Of a stretch of DNA of 45,489 bases, positions 1 through 9,859 are shown piece by piece (the stretch's first letter is position 1; the number at the start of each line of letters is the position of its first letter). A model generated the notes under the pieces. It did not search any database and had not been told where the DNA came from. It was given only the letters and a program-made list of their open reading frames with translations. The position numbers were made by a program, and so were the translations under genes. This DNA is from Paracoccaceae bacterium (lineage in GTDB: Bacteria; Pseudomonadota; Alphaproteobacteria; Rhodobacterales; Rhodobacteraceae): NCBI GenBank assembly GCA_019429405.1, contig JAHYIZ010000023.1, forward strand, positions 1-45,489. Direction: 5' to 3'.

Positions 1-1874
1 CGCGCGCGCAGGTGGTGGCACGGGGCGACATCCCCTGGCGCGCGGGGGCCGAGGTGGTGGCCACGCGCGGCCGCGCCGCCTTGCGCGCGGTGGCGGTGCG
101 CGATGGTGCGGGCCGGGTGGACTGGCTCGCCGCCGACTGCCTCGCGGTGTCGGGCGGCTGGAACCCGGCGCTGCAACTCGCCTGCCATCTTGGCGCAAGG
201 CCCGTTTGGAATCAGGCAATTGGCGGGTTTGTGATGGCGCCGGACGCGGTTCCCGGCATGACGCTTGCCGGGGCGGTCACGGGCGCCTTTTCCACCCGCG
301 CGGCGCTGGCCGAGGGCATCGCAGCCGGGGCCGAGGCGGCGCGCGCGCTGAACCTTGGCCCGGTCACACCCGCCTTGCCCGAGGCGCGCGCCAATGCGGG
401 CGACATGCAGCTGCACTGGCAGGTAACGGCGAAGGGGCGCGCCTTTGTCGACCTTGCCAATGACGTGACGGTAAAAGACCTCGTGCTTGCCGCCGCTGAG
501 GGCATGGGCGCGCCCGAACACGCCAAGCGCTACACCACGCAGGGCATGGCCCCTGATCAGGGCCGACTTTCCAACCCCACCGCGCTGGCGGTGCTGGCCA
601 ATGCCACCGCGCGCGCGTTGGCCGAGGGCGGCACCACCACGGCGCGCCCGCCCTTCGTGCCGGTCAGCATTTCGGCAATGGGCGCGGGCGGGCTTGGGGC
701 CGGGTTCGCGCCGGTGCGCCTGCCGCCGGCGCATGCCGCAGCGCTTGATCGTGGCGCGGTGATGATCGAGGCCGGGCCGTGGCTGCGCGCCTCGCATTAT
801 CCGCGCCACGGCGAGACCGGTTGGGCCACCGCGTGCGCGCGTGAAGTGGGCAATGTGCGCAATGCCGTGGGGGTGGCCGACGTTTCCTCCTTGTCGAGAT
901 TCGACATCCAAGGCCCTGATGCCACCGAGTTTCTGCAGCGGATTTGCACAAATACGATCATTTCGCTCAAACCCGGCCATGCCCGCTATACCCTGCTCTT
1001 GCGCGAGGATGGCATGGTGATGGAGGATGGTCCGCTGCTGCGTCTTACGCCAGAGCGGTTCTGGCTCTACACCTCGTCTGGGTCCGAGGCGGCGGTGCGG
1101 CGGCATCTGGAACTTGCCGCGCAGGGCTATTGGCCCGATCTGCGGCTGCGCATCTTTGAGGCCAGCGAAAACTGGGCGCAATTTGCCGTCGCCGGGCCGC
1201 GCGCGCGCGATCTGCTTGGCGCCACGCTCGACACCCTGCCCGATCTGCCGTTCATGGGGGTCGCCCCGGTCACTTGGGGTGGGGCACAAGGCTGGCTCAT
1301 GCGCATCTCCTATTCGGGCGAGCTTGGCTATGAACTCGCGCTGCCCGCGCGCTTTGCCGATGCCGCATTTCGCGCCCTTGCCGACGGCGCCGAGGCCGAG
1401 GGCGGCGGCGCCTATGGCCTTGAAGCGATGAATGTTTTGCGCATCGAGAAGGGGTTCCTTACGCATGCCGAAATTGACGGACGCGCGACCGCGCATGACC
1501 TTGGCCTTGGCCGGATGCTGCGCGCGGATGGCGGCTATATTGGCGCCGACCTCGCCGCCCGGCCCGCGCTGACCGCGCCGGGGCGCGCGCAGCTTGTCAG
1601 CCTGCGCCCGCGTGCCGGCGGCGCAATCGCGGCGGGCGGGCACCTTTTTGAACAAGGCGCCGCCCTTACCCCTGAAAATGACCTTGGCCACGTCACATCC
1701 GCCTGCCACTCGCCCACCTTTGGCCACGCGCTTGCGCTGGCGATGGTCCGCGATGGCCGCGCACGAATGGGCGAAACCCTGCGCCTCTGGGATGGTCTGC
1801 GTGGCACCGACCAACTGGTCGAGGTCATCGCCCCCGCGCAATACGACCCCGAGGGAGGGCGCGCCCGTGGCTGA
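1..1874 (+). CDS. soxA: Sarcosine oxidase alpha subunit, 3' part (5' end outside window)
   Basis: C-terminal ~620 residues of the large subunit of heterotetrameric sarcosine oxidase, which oxidises sarcosine to glycine and passes the methyl group to tetrahydrofolate. The reading frame is open to the left edge, so the true start lies upstream. The visible part runs from the end of the FAD/NAD-binding region into a GcvT-like aminomethyltransferase domain (roughly residues 270-620 of the visible part), with family-like stretches such as NAVGVADVSSLSRFDIQGP and SYSGELGYEL. The stop overlaps the next gene, soxG, by 8 bases, as expected for the soxBDAG operon. soxB and soxD should lie just left of the window. 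The family call is firm; only the missing 5' part is unknown. Confidence 0.93.
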   Translation, partial: RAQVVARGDIPWRAGAEVVATRGRAALRAVAVRDGAGRVDWLAADCLAVSGGWNPALQLACHLGARPVWNQAIGGFVMAPDAVPGMTLAGAVTGAFSTRAALAEGIAAGAEAARALNLGPVTPALPEARANAGDMQLHWQVTAKGRAFVDLANDVTVKDLVLAAAEGMGAPEHAKRYTTQGMAPDQGRLSNPTALAVLANATARALAEGGTTTARPPFVPVSISAMGAGGLGAGFAPVRLPPAHAAALDRGAVMIEAGPWLRASHYPRHGETGWATACAREVGNVRNAVGVADVSSLSRFDIQGPDATEFLQRICTNTIISLKPGHARYTLLLREDGMVMEDGPLLRLTPERFWLYTSSGSEAAVRRHLELAAQGYWPDLRLRIFEASENWAQFAVAGPRARDLLGATLDTLPDLPFMGVAPVTWGGAQGWLMRISYSGELGYELALPARFADAAFRALADGAEAEGGGAYGLEAMNVLRIEKGFLTHAEIDGRATAHDLGLGRMLRADGGYIGADLAARPALTAPGRAQLVSLRPRAGGAIAAGGHLFEQGAALTPENDLGHVTSACHSPTFGHALALAMVRDGRARMGETLRLWDGLRGTDQLVEVIAPAQYDPEGGRARG

Positions 1875-2355
1875 TCTGACCGCAACCACCCCGCTTGCCC
1901 TGCTTGCGCAAACCTACGGCGCGCACCACCTCGCCCTTGCCCCGCAAGGCCCGATAACCGCACTCGCGCCCTTTGAAACCAAGGGCTTGCCTGCGCCGGG
2001 CCGTGCCGTGGCGCATGCCGGGGGCGTGACGCTCTGGGCCGGGCACGGGCTTTGGCTCGCCACCGGAACGCCGCCCGCCATCACCCCGCAGACCGATGCG
2101 ACTGACGCCTGGGTGGTTGCCCGTCTCAGCGGCCCTGCGCCCGATGCCGTGCTTGCCCGCCTTGTGCCGGTAGACCTGCGACCGCTGCATTTTGCCCCCG
2201 GCCATGTCGTGCGCACGCTGCTGGGCCATGTCGCGGTGCTGATCCACCGCCCCGAAGGCGCCCCTGAGGTGCTTGAAATCTGGCTGCCGCGCAGCGTGGC
2301 CGCGCATGCATTGGGTGATCTTGCCGAGGCCATGCGCGGCCTCGCCGCCCGCTGA
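1867..2355 (+). CDS. soxG: Sarcosine oxidase gamma subunit
   Basis: 162-residue small subunit of heterotetrameric sarcosine oxidase, a GcvT-like fold that packs against the alpha subunit. I start it at GTG 1867 because a strong Shine-Dalgarno (GGGAGGG near 1853-1859) lies about 7 bases upstream and the start overlaps the soxA stop by 8 bases, implying translational coupling. The same frame is open further upstream, but that part overlaps soxA in a different frame and reads as low-complexity arginine/proline sequence. Gamma subunits are poorly conserved, so the assignment rests partly on position directly after soxA, as well as on length and the ending LEIWLPRSVAAHALGDLAEAM. Confidence 0.85.
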   Translation: MADLTATTPLALLAQTYGAHHLALAPQGPITALAPFETKGLPAPGRAVAHAGGVTLWAGHGLWLATGTPPAITPQTDATDAWVVARLSGPAPDAVLARLVPVDLRPLHFAPGHVVRTLLGHVAVLIHRPEGAPEVLEIWLPRSVAAHALGDLAEAMRGLAAR

Positions 2356-2394
2356 GCACTGGACTCAGCCCCAAGCGCGCCCAATATAGGCGCC

Positions 2395-4338
2395 ATGAGT
2401 CTGCCCCACGGTTTCCTTGAAGAACTGCGCGCCCGCGTCTCGATCAGCAAGGTGGTCGGGCGCAAGGTCACATGGGATCAGCGCAAGTCAAACCAGGCGA
2501 AGGGCGACCTCTGGGCGCCGTGCCCGTTCCATCAGGAAAAAACCGCGTCTTTTCATGTCGATGACCGCAAGGGCTATTACTATTGCTTTGGCTGCCACGC
2601 CAAGGGCGATGCGCTGAGCTTTCTGCGCGAGACCGAAAACATGGGCTTCATGGAGGCGGTTGAGGTGCTGGCGCGCGAGGCGGGCATGGCGATGCCCGCC
2701 GCAGACCCGCGCGCCGCCGAGGCCGCCGACCGGCGCAGCGAACTTGCCCGTGTGATGGACGAGGCGGTGCGCCACTACCGCCTGCAATTGAAAACCGCTG
2801 CCGGGGCGGCCGCGCGCGACTATCTTGCCCGGCGCAAGCTGGGCCAGGGCACGCAAGACCGTTTTGAGATCGGCTTTGCCCCCGATGCCCGCCAAGGACT
2901 GTTCCATGCGCTGCGCGCCAAGGGAATTGACGCCGATCTGATCGTCGAGGCCGGCCTTTGCAAGCGCCCCGACGGCGGCGGCGAACCCTATGACCGCTTT
3001 CGCAACCGCATCATCTACCCGATTCGCGACTTGCGCGGGCGCTGCACCGGGCTGGGTGGCCGTGCGCTGGACCCCGGCACCCTCTCCAAATACCTCAACA
3101 GCCCCGAAACGCCGTTGTTCGACAAGGGCCGCAGCCTCTACAACGCCGGCCCTGCGCGCGAGGCCTGCGCCAAGGGCGCGCCACTGATCGTGGCCGAGGG
3201 CTATATGGATGTGATCGCGCTGGTCGAGGCGGGGTTTGCCGGGGCGGTGGCGCCCTTGGGTACCGCGGTCACCGAAGAACAGCTGCGCATGCTCTGGCGC
3301 CTGCACCCCGAGCCGGTGGTGGCGCTTGATGGAGACGCGGCGGGCATCAAGGCTGCGCTCAGGCTGGCCGACCTTGCGCTGCCGCTCTTGGAGGCGGGGC
3401 AGGGGCTGCGTTTTGCCATTCTGCCCGGCGGGCAAGACCCCGATGATCTGATTCGCGCTGAGGGTGCCGCCGCCATGGCGCGCATCATCGAGGCCGCGCA
3501 GCCGATGGTGCGGCTGATCTGGCAGCGCGAAACCGAGGGCAAGGTGCTTGACAGCCCCGAGCGGCGCGCCGCGCTTGACAAGACCCTGCGCGCCGTCATC
3601 TCGCGCATTGGTGACCCCTCGATCCAGTCGCATTATGCCGCGGAAATCAAAGAGTTGCGATATGAACTGTTTGGCACCCGCCGCGCGCGCGCGGCCCCGC
3701 GCCAGGGCCACCGCGATGCCAAGGGCAAGTGGCTGCCGCCGCCCGAGCCGCCCCGCGCCAGCACACTTTCGTCGATGCTGGCCGGTGGGCTTGGCCCGGA
3801 AGGCGCCGAGCGGCTGCGCGAGGCGATGATACTGGCGATTTGTGCCAGCCACCCCACCCTTGTGGCCGAGTTCGAAAGCCAGATTGAACGCCTCGCGCTG
3901 CATGCCCCTGCGCATGAGGCGCTGCGCAACGCGCTGCTGCGCCACTGCCATGAGGCACCCGACCAGATGCGCGCGCACCTCGCCGCCACGTCGGGTGCCG
4001 AGCTTGAAAGGCTGCTGGCGATGCCCCATGTGCGCATTGCGCCGCCCGTGCGCGCCGATGCCGAAACGGAGTTTGCGCGCATGTGCCTTGCCGAAGAGCT
4101 TGCCAAACTCGCCGCCACCCGCGCCGCCCGAATCGAAATTGCCGATGCGGCAGAAGATCTTGCGGGCCTCGCCGATGAAGGCGTGACCTGGCGGCTTGCG
4201 CATGCCGCCAGCGCGCGCCATCAGGCCGAGCGCACAAAACTCGATGAGGCCGCCGACATGGGCGAAGACCGCCGCGCCATGTCGGCCTTTTTGCAAAACC
4301 TGCTAGATACCCCGACACAGCGCAAACCCAAAAGTTGA
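2395..4338 (+). CDS. dnaG: DNA primase
   Basis: 647-residue bacterial primase that makes RNA primers at the replication fork with DnaB helicase. The N-terminal CHC2-type zinc ribbon is visible (C43, H46, C64, C67 in CPFH and CFGC), followed by the RNA-polymerase-like basic core (YDRFRNRIIYPIRDLRGR), the TOPRIM motifs (VAEGYMDVIAL and DGDAAG) and a divergent C-terminal helicase-interaction domain. Length is normal for alphaproteobacteria. The ATG at 2395 has no recognisable Shine-Dalgarno; a TATAGG hexamer lies at 2385-2390. rpoD follows 106 bases downstream, the core of the classic macromolecular synthesis arrangement, here without rpsU in front. Confidence 0.97.
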   Translation: MSLPHGFLEELRARVSISKVVGRKVTWDQRKSNQAKGDLWAPCPFHQEKTASFHVDDRKGYYYCFGCHAKGDALSFLRETENMGFMEAVEVLAREAGMAMPAADPRAAEAADRRSELARVMDEAVRHYRLQLKTAAGAAARDYLARRKLGQGTQDRFEIGFAPDARQGLFHALRAKGIDADLIVEAGLCKRPDGGGEPYDRFRNRIIYPIRDLRGRCTGLGGRALDPGTLSKYLNSPETPLFDKGRSLYNAGPAREACAKGAPLIVAEGYMDVIALVEAGFAGAVAPLGTAVTEEQLRMLWRLHPEPVVALDGDAAGIKAALRLADLALPLLEAGQGLRFAILPGGQDPDDLIRAEGAAAMARIIEAAQPMVRLIWQRETEGKVLDSPERRAALDKTLRAVISRIGDPSIQSHYAAEIKELRYELFGTRRARAAPRQGHRDAKGKWLPPPEPPRASTLSSMLAGGLGPEGAERLREAMILAICASHPTLVAEFESQIERLALHAPAHEALRNALLRHCHEAPDQMRAHLAATSGAELERLLAMPHVRIAPPVRADAETEFARMCLAEELAKLAATRAARIEIADAAEDLAGLADEGVTWRLAHAASARHQAERTKLDEAADMGEDRRAMSAFLQNLLDTPTQRKPKS

Positions 4339-4362
4339 ACCGGGCGCGCGCCGCCCCCCCTG

Positions 4363-4402
4363 TGATTCGCCCGCATGATTCGATATACGGCGAGATGATT
4401 CG
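4363..4402 (+). repeat. Three direct TGATTCG repeats upstream of rpoD
   Basis: The heptamer TGATTCG occurs at 4363-4369, 4376-4382 and 4396-4402 within the 106-base dnaG-rpoD gap. Two copies extend to GATTCGCCC. Their start-to-start spacings are 13 and 20 bases. Function is unknown; they could be binding sites for a regulator of the rpoD promoter or chance similarity. Confidence 0.5.
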
Positions 4403-4444
4403 CCCCGAAGCTCGCCCATCGACCCCCCGCAGCAAGGAACGCCC

Positions 4445-6436
<1,992 letters not shown>

Positions 6437-6445
6437 GGGGGAAAC

Positions 6446-6694
6446 ATGATTGGCGCCGGAATTTTGGTGCTTACGGTAATTCTCGGGTATTCGCACGTTT
6501 CAATGTGGTCATTGCTGCCGATCGCTGTAATCAATAATTTTATCGGAATGTACCTGCCCCGCAACAGAATGAACGTCGTTGACGGGGCGGGGGTTGGCTA
6601 TTGGAGAGTCTTTCTCACCAATCTTCCGCTAATTTCTATACTCACGCTCGCGGTCTATGGGCTTGGATATGGCGTCAGTCTTTTAAGTCGCTAA
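6446..6694 (+). CDS. Small two- or three-helix membrane protein of unknown function
   Basis: 82 residues, mostly hydrophobic. There is one membrane segment at about residues 2-16, a second hydrophobic stretch around 20-35, and a third near 58-78 (LPLISILTLAVYGLGYGVSLL), with a short polar middle around PRNRMN. It begins only 9 bases after the rpoD stop behind a strong GAGGGGGAAAC ribosome-binding sequence, so it is probably co-transcribed with or directly behind rpoD. Its codon choice is clearly less GC-biased at third positions than its neighbours, which suggests recent acquisition or weak constraint. I do not recognise a family. Confidence 0.6.
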   Translation: MIGAGILVLTVILGYSHVSMWSLLPIAVINNFIGMYLPRNRMNVVDGAGVGYWRVFLTNLPLISILTLAVYGLGYGVSLLSR

Positions 6695-6772
6695 GCAGAT
6701 GCATCCGCCGAAAAAGTTAACGCCACCCTAACGCGCCACGGAAAACATAACAAAAACAACGTATAGGCTATC

Positions 6773-6788
6773 ATAACGCGCGTGTTAT
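6773..6788. promoter_or_regulatory. Palindrome upstream of ubiTUV (possible operator)
   Basis: ATAAC-GCGCGT-GTTAT is a perfect 5-base dyad around a GC-rich centre, in an AT-richer stretch about 85 bases before ubiT and 39 bases upstream of the centre of the FNR box. It could be a second regulator's operator. The binding protein is unknown. Confidence 0.35.
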
Positions 6789-6819
6789 CACCCCCGCGCC
6801 CCACCGTTTTTCCCACCAT

Positions 6820-6833
6820 TTGACATGCATCAA
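6820..6833 (+). promoter_or_regulatory. FNR/FnrL-type binding site upstream of ubiTUV
   Basis: TTGACATGCATCAA reads TTGAC-N4-ATCAA, a full match to the FNR-family consensus TTGAY-N4-RTCAA. Its centre (6826.5) is exactly 41.5 bases upstream of the A of the ubiT ATG at 6868. An extended -10-like TGCTAGGGC lies at 6853-6861. That geometry is class II activation with transcription starting at the start codon itself. The genes behind it are those for oxygen-independent ubiquinone synthesis, so anaerobic activation makes biological sense. Confidence 0.8.
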
Positions 6834-6867
6834 TCCGGCCCGCCCCGCGCTCTGCTAGGGCAGGCGC

Positions 6868-7386
6868 ATGCATGACGCTGCCACCCCCCCCGCCGCCCGC
6901 CCCGGCCTCACGCGGTTTTTGCCGCCGATGCCGCTTTTTTTGCTGCAACCGATCCTGAAGCGGATCGTGGCGCGGGTGGCACGCGAAAACCCTTCGCTTT
7001 TCAATCGTCTCGGGCCGCACAAGACCGCGCGTTTCGTGATCGACCCGCTTGGCTTGCCGTTTGGCCTGCTCTTGATCCCGAACCCCGAGGCGCTCACCTT
7101 TCGCGCCTTTCACCGCCGCGCCGAGCCTGAATCCGACGCCCGCATCGGCGGCAAGTTTCTCGACCTCATGGGCCTGCTCGACGGCGGTGCCGATGGTGAC
7201 GCCTTGTTTTTCTCGCGCGATCTTGACGTGACCGGCAACACCGAGGCGGTGGTATGTCTGCGTAACGCGCTTGACGATGTAGAAGGCTCGATCGCGGAGT
7301 CGGTGGCGGGCATGTTCGGTCCACCGGGCCGCGCCACGCTTGCCGGGCTGCGCCGGATGGCTGCGAAAAAGGGAGACCACGCATGA
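6868..7386 (+). CDS. ubiT: UbiT, SCP2-domain lipid-binding factor of anaerobic ubiquinone synthesis
   Basis: 172-residue protein with an SCP2 sterol-carrier-like domain covering most of its length. In the established E. coli pathway UbiT binds ubiquinone intermediates while UbiU and UbiV perform oxygen-independent ring hydroxylations. Family-like segments include NPSLFNRLGPHKTARFVIDP and GDALFFSRDLDVTGNTEAVV. The ATG at 6868 has no good Shine-Dalgarno, consistent with a leaderless transcript from the FNR promoter. Its stop overlaps the ubiU start in ATGA, so the three ubi genes form one operon. An SCP2 protein of other function is excluded mainly by this context. Confidence 0.9.
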   Translation: MHDAATPPAARPGLTRFLPPMPLFLLQPILKRIVARVARENPSLFNRLGPHKTARFVIDPLGLPFGLLLIPNPEALTFRAFHRRAEPESDARIGGKFLDLMGLLDGGADGDALFFSRDLDVTGNTEAVVCLRNALDDVEGSIAESVAGMFGPPGRATLAGLRRMAAKKGDHA

Positions 7387-8381
7387 AACGCCCCGAGCTT
7401 GTCTGCCCGGCGGGCACCCCCGCCGCCCTGCGCACCGCCGTCGAAGCGGGGGCCGACGCCGTGTATTGCGGCTTTCAGAACGCGACCAATGCGCGCAACT
7501 TTCCGGGGCTGAACTTCACGCCTGAGGAAATGCAGGCCTCGGTCGCGCATGCGCATGAACACGGCACCAAGGTCTTGCTTGCGGTCAACACTTTCCCTAC
7601 CGCCGGCCGCTTCAACCTCTGGCGCGAGGCCGTGGATATGGGGGCGAAGTTCGGCGTCGATGCCTTCATCGTGGCCGATATCGGCGTGGCCGATTACGTC
7701 AAACGGACCTACCCGAACATCCGTCTGCACCTTTCCGTGCAGGCCGCCGCCTCCAGCCCCGAGGCGATCCGCTATTACGCGCGCGAATTCGGGGTGAAGC
7801 GGGTGGTGCTGCCGCGCATCCTCACCGTGCCCGAAATCAAGAAACTTGCGGGCGAAATTCCCTGTGAAATCGAAACCTTCATTTTCGGCAACCACGGGCT
7901 GATGGTTGAGGGGCGGTGCAGCCTGACCAACTACGTCACCGGGCTTTCGACCAACATGGACGGGGTCTGCTCGCCTGCCGCCGACGTGCATTACGACAAG
8001 CAACCCGATGGCTCGGTTACGACGCGGCTGGCCGATTTCACAATCGACAGTTTTGCCCCAGATGAGCAGGCAGGCTACCCCACGATCTGCAAGGGCCGCT
8101 ACAACGCCCCGAACCGCCCCGACGCCTACTATGCCTTTGAAGAGCCGATCAGCCTCAACCTGTCGGGCCTGCTGCCCGCGCTGATTGAAGCCGGGGTGGA
8201 CGCCTTCAAGATTGAAGGCCGTCAACGCTCGCGCGCCTATGTGAAAAGCGCGGTTTCGGCGTTCCGCAAGGCGGTCGATTCCATCCTTGCCGGGCAGGAG
8301 CCCGAACTTGCCGACCTGCTGGCCCTGACCGAAGGGCAAAAGCAGACCGAAGGCGCCTTCAAGACCAAGAAATGGCGGTAA
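7383..8381 (+). CDS. ubiU: UbiU, peptidase-U32-family ubiquinone hydroxylation protein
   Basis: 332-residue U32-family protein that in E. coli forms a heterodimer with UbiV carrying 4Fe-4S clusters and hydroxylates the ubiquinone ring without O2. The family opening MKRPELVCPAGTPAALRTAV is typical. Candidate cluster cysteines are C179 (VEGRCSLTNY), C196 (DGVCSPA) and a later one in PTICKGRY. The start overlaps the ubiT stop by 4 bases, and ubiV follows after 4 bases. Despite the U32 peptidase name, no proteolysis is implied. Confusion with the tRNA or 23S rRNA hydroxylases of the same superfamily (TrhP, RlhA) is unlikely given the ubiT and ubiV neighbours. Confidence 0.94.
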   Translation: MKRPELVCPAGTPAALRTAVEAGADAVYCGFQNATNARNFPGLNFTPEEMQASVAHAHEHGTKVLLAVNTFPTAGRFNLWREAVDMGAKFGVDAFIVADIGVADYVKRTYPNIRLHLSVQAAASSPEAIRYYAREFGVKRVVLPRILTVPEIKKLAGEIPCEIETFIFGNHGLMVEGRCSLTNYVTGLSTNMDGVCSPAADVHYDKQPDGSVTTRLADFTIDSFAPDEQAGYPTICKGRYNAPNRPDAYYAFEEPISLNLSGLLPALIEAGVDAFKIEGRQRSRAYVKSAVSAFRKAVDSILAGQEPELADLLALTEGQKQTEGAFKTKKWR

Positions 8382-8385
8382 ACCC

Positions 8386-9294
8386 ATGCAAAGCCTGACC
8401 CTCGGACCGATCATCTACCACTGGAAGCCAGAAGAGCGGCGCGACTTTTACGCGCGTATCGCCGATGAGGCGCCGGTGGGCACGGTCTACCTTGGCGAGG
8501 TGATCTGTTCCAAGCGCACGCCCTATTTTGAGGGCGACTACCCCGAGATCATTGAGCGGCTGGAGCGTGGCGGCAAGCAGGTGGTGCTGTCGTCGCTTTC
8601 TGAGGTGGTTCTGAAGCGCGAGCGCGAGATGCTGGCCGCGATTTGCGATACCGAGGGCCACGAGATCGAGATCAACAATACCGCGGGGCTTCTGGATGTG
8701 GCCGAGCGCCCGCACCGCGTTGGCCCGCTGATGAACATCTACAACGAGGAAACGATGCGCTACCTCGCCGGCAAAGGGGCCACGCATTTCAGCCTTCCGG
8801 TTGAACTGCCGGCCGCCGTGGTCGGTGAAATGGCCAAGGCGGCCAAGGACTTGGGCGTGGGCGTTGAAGTGCAGGTGTTCGGGCGCGCATCGCTTGCGGT
8901 TTCGGCCCGCTGCTACCATGCGCGCGCACACTGCCGCACCAAGGACAATTGCCAGTTCGTCTGCGAGGAAGACCCCGACGGCATGCCGCTGAAAACCGTG
9001 ACCGGCCAGTCGTTCCTGACCATCAACGGCATCCAGACGCTGTCGCACAGCTACGTCAACCTTGCGGGCGAGACAGATGAGATGCAGGCGATGGGGGTCA
9101 CGCATTTTCGCCTGCTGCCACAGCGGGTTGATATGGTGGCGGTGGCGCGGGTCTTTGCCGACCGTATCAGCGGCGCGATTGACGCGGGCGAAGCCGATGC
9201 GCGGTTGGCAATGCTGGCCATGCCTGCCCCGTTTTCGAACGGCTTTTGGCATGGGCAGCAAGGCCGCCGCCAGTTCGGCCCCAAGGTCGCCTGA
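8386..9294 (+). CDS. ubiV: UbiV, partner of UbiU in anaerobic ubiquinone synthesis
   Basis: 302-residue shorter U32-family protein and iron-sulfur partner of UbiU. Candidate cluster ligands are C41 (GEVICSKR) and the cluster RCYHARAHCRTKDNCQFVC, which matches the spacing pattern of the family. It follows ubiU by 4 bases and closes the ubiTUV operon. A weak GC hairpin (GGGGC/GCCCC, 9307-9322) follows but has no T-run. With the upstream FNR box, the operon gives the cell ubiquinone when oxygen is scarce, as needed for denitrifying or phototrophic anaerobic life. Confidence 0.94.
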   Translation: MQSLTLGPIIYHWKPEERRDFYARIADEAPVGTVYLGEVICSKRTPYFEGDYPEIIERLERGGKQVVLSSLSEVVLKREREMLAAICDTEGHEIEINNTAGLLDVAERPHRVGPLMNIYNEETMRYLAGKGATHFSLPVELPAAVVGEMAKAAKDLGVGVEVQVFGRASLAVSARCYHARAHCRTKDNCQFVCEEDPDGMPLKTVTGQSFLTINGIQTLSHSYVNLAGETDEMQAMGVTHFRLLPQRVDMVAVARVFADRISGAIDAGEADARLAMLAMPAPFSNGFWHGQQGRRQFGPKVA

Positions 9295-9391
9295 ACACTA
9301 GATATTGGGGCTGAATTGCCCCCTACCCAAGCCCTCGCGGCTGCCCTATAGTGCCTGTGGATAACACCCCTTTGGCACCGAGGAAATCGCG

Positions 9392-9859
9392 ATGCGCTGC
9401 CCTTTTTGCGGTAATGTTGATAGCCAGGTCAAAGACAGCCGCCCGGCCGAGGACCATGTAGCCATACGGCGGCGCCGGTTCTGCCCCGCCTGTGGCGGTC
9501 GTTTCACCACCTATGAAAGGGTGCAGTTGCGCGACCTTGTGGTTATCAAGAGCTCTGGAAAACGCGAAGATTTTGACCGCAGCAAGCTGGAACGCTCAAT
9601 CCGCATCAGCATGCAAAAACGCCCGCTCGACCCCGAGCGGGTGGATCAAATGATCTCGGGCATTGTGCGACGGCTGGAAAGCCTGGGCGAAACCGACATC
9701 CCCTCAAAGGTGATCGGTGAGATTGTCATGGAAACGCTGGCGCGGATCGATACTGTTTCTTATGTGCGGTTTGCAAGCGTTTACAAGAACTTCCAGGCTG
9801 CGGACGACTTTGACAAGTTCGTTTCCGAGTTGCGCCCGCAGGGTGGCGCCGACGAGTGA
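9392..9859 (+). CDS. nrdR: NrdR, transcriptional repressor of ribonucleotide reductase genes
   Basis: 155-residue ATP/dATP-sensing repressor. An N-terminal zinc ribbon (C3, C6, C31, C34 in CPFC and CPAC) is followed by an ATP-cone domain (about residues 49-139, starting [17 protein letters not shown]). Length and motifs are canonical. The start follows GAGGAAA by 5 bases. It overlaps ribD by 4 bases (GTGA), the common alphaproteobacterial nrdR-ribD pairing. No NrdR box was identified in its own upstream region. Confidence 0.97.
   Translation: MRCPFCGNVDSQVKDSRPAEDHVAIRRRRFCPACGGRFTTYERVQLRDLVVIKSSGKREDFDRSKLERSIRISMQKRPLDPERVDQMISGIVRRLESLGETDIPSKVIGEIVMETLARIDTVSYVRFASVYKNFQAADDFDKFVSELRPQGGADE

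Noticed and set aside
2488-4296. 602-codon open frame on the minus strand
   Set aside because: Exact antisense shadow of dnaG; high GC keeps this frame open, and the translation has no recognisable domains.
4334-4365. Heat-shock sigma promoter before rpoD (GTTGAA ... CCCCCCTGT)
   Set aside because: The -35 overlaps the dnaG stop and the -10 match is poor.
6717-6731. CtrA-like site TTAA-N7-CTAA before ubiT
   Set aside because: One mismatch to TTAA-N7-TTAA, no second site and no cell-cycle gene nearby; not enough to claim.
9307-9322. Terminator after ubiV
   Set aside because: Short GGGGC/GCCCC stem with no T-run; only a weak hairpin.
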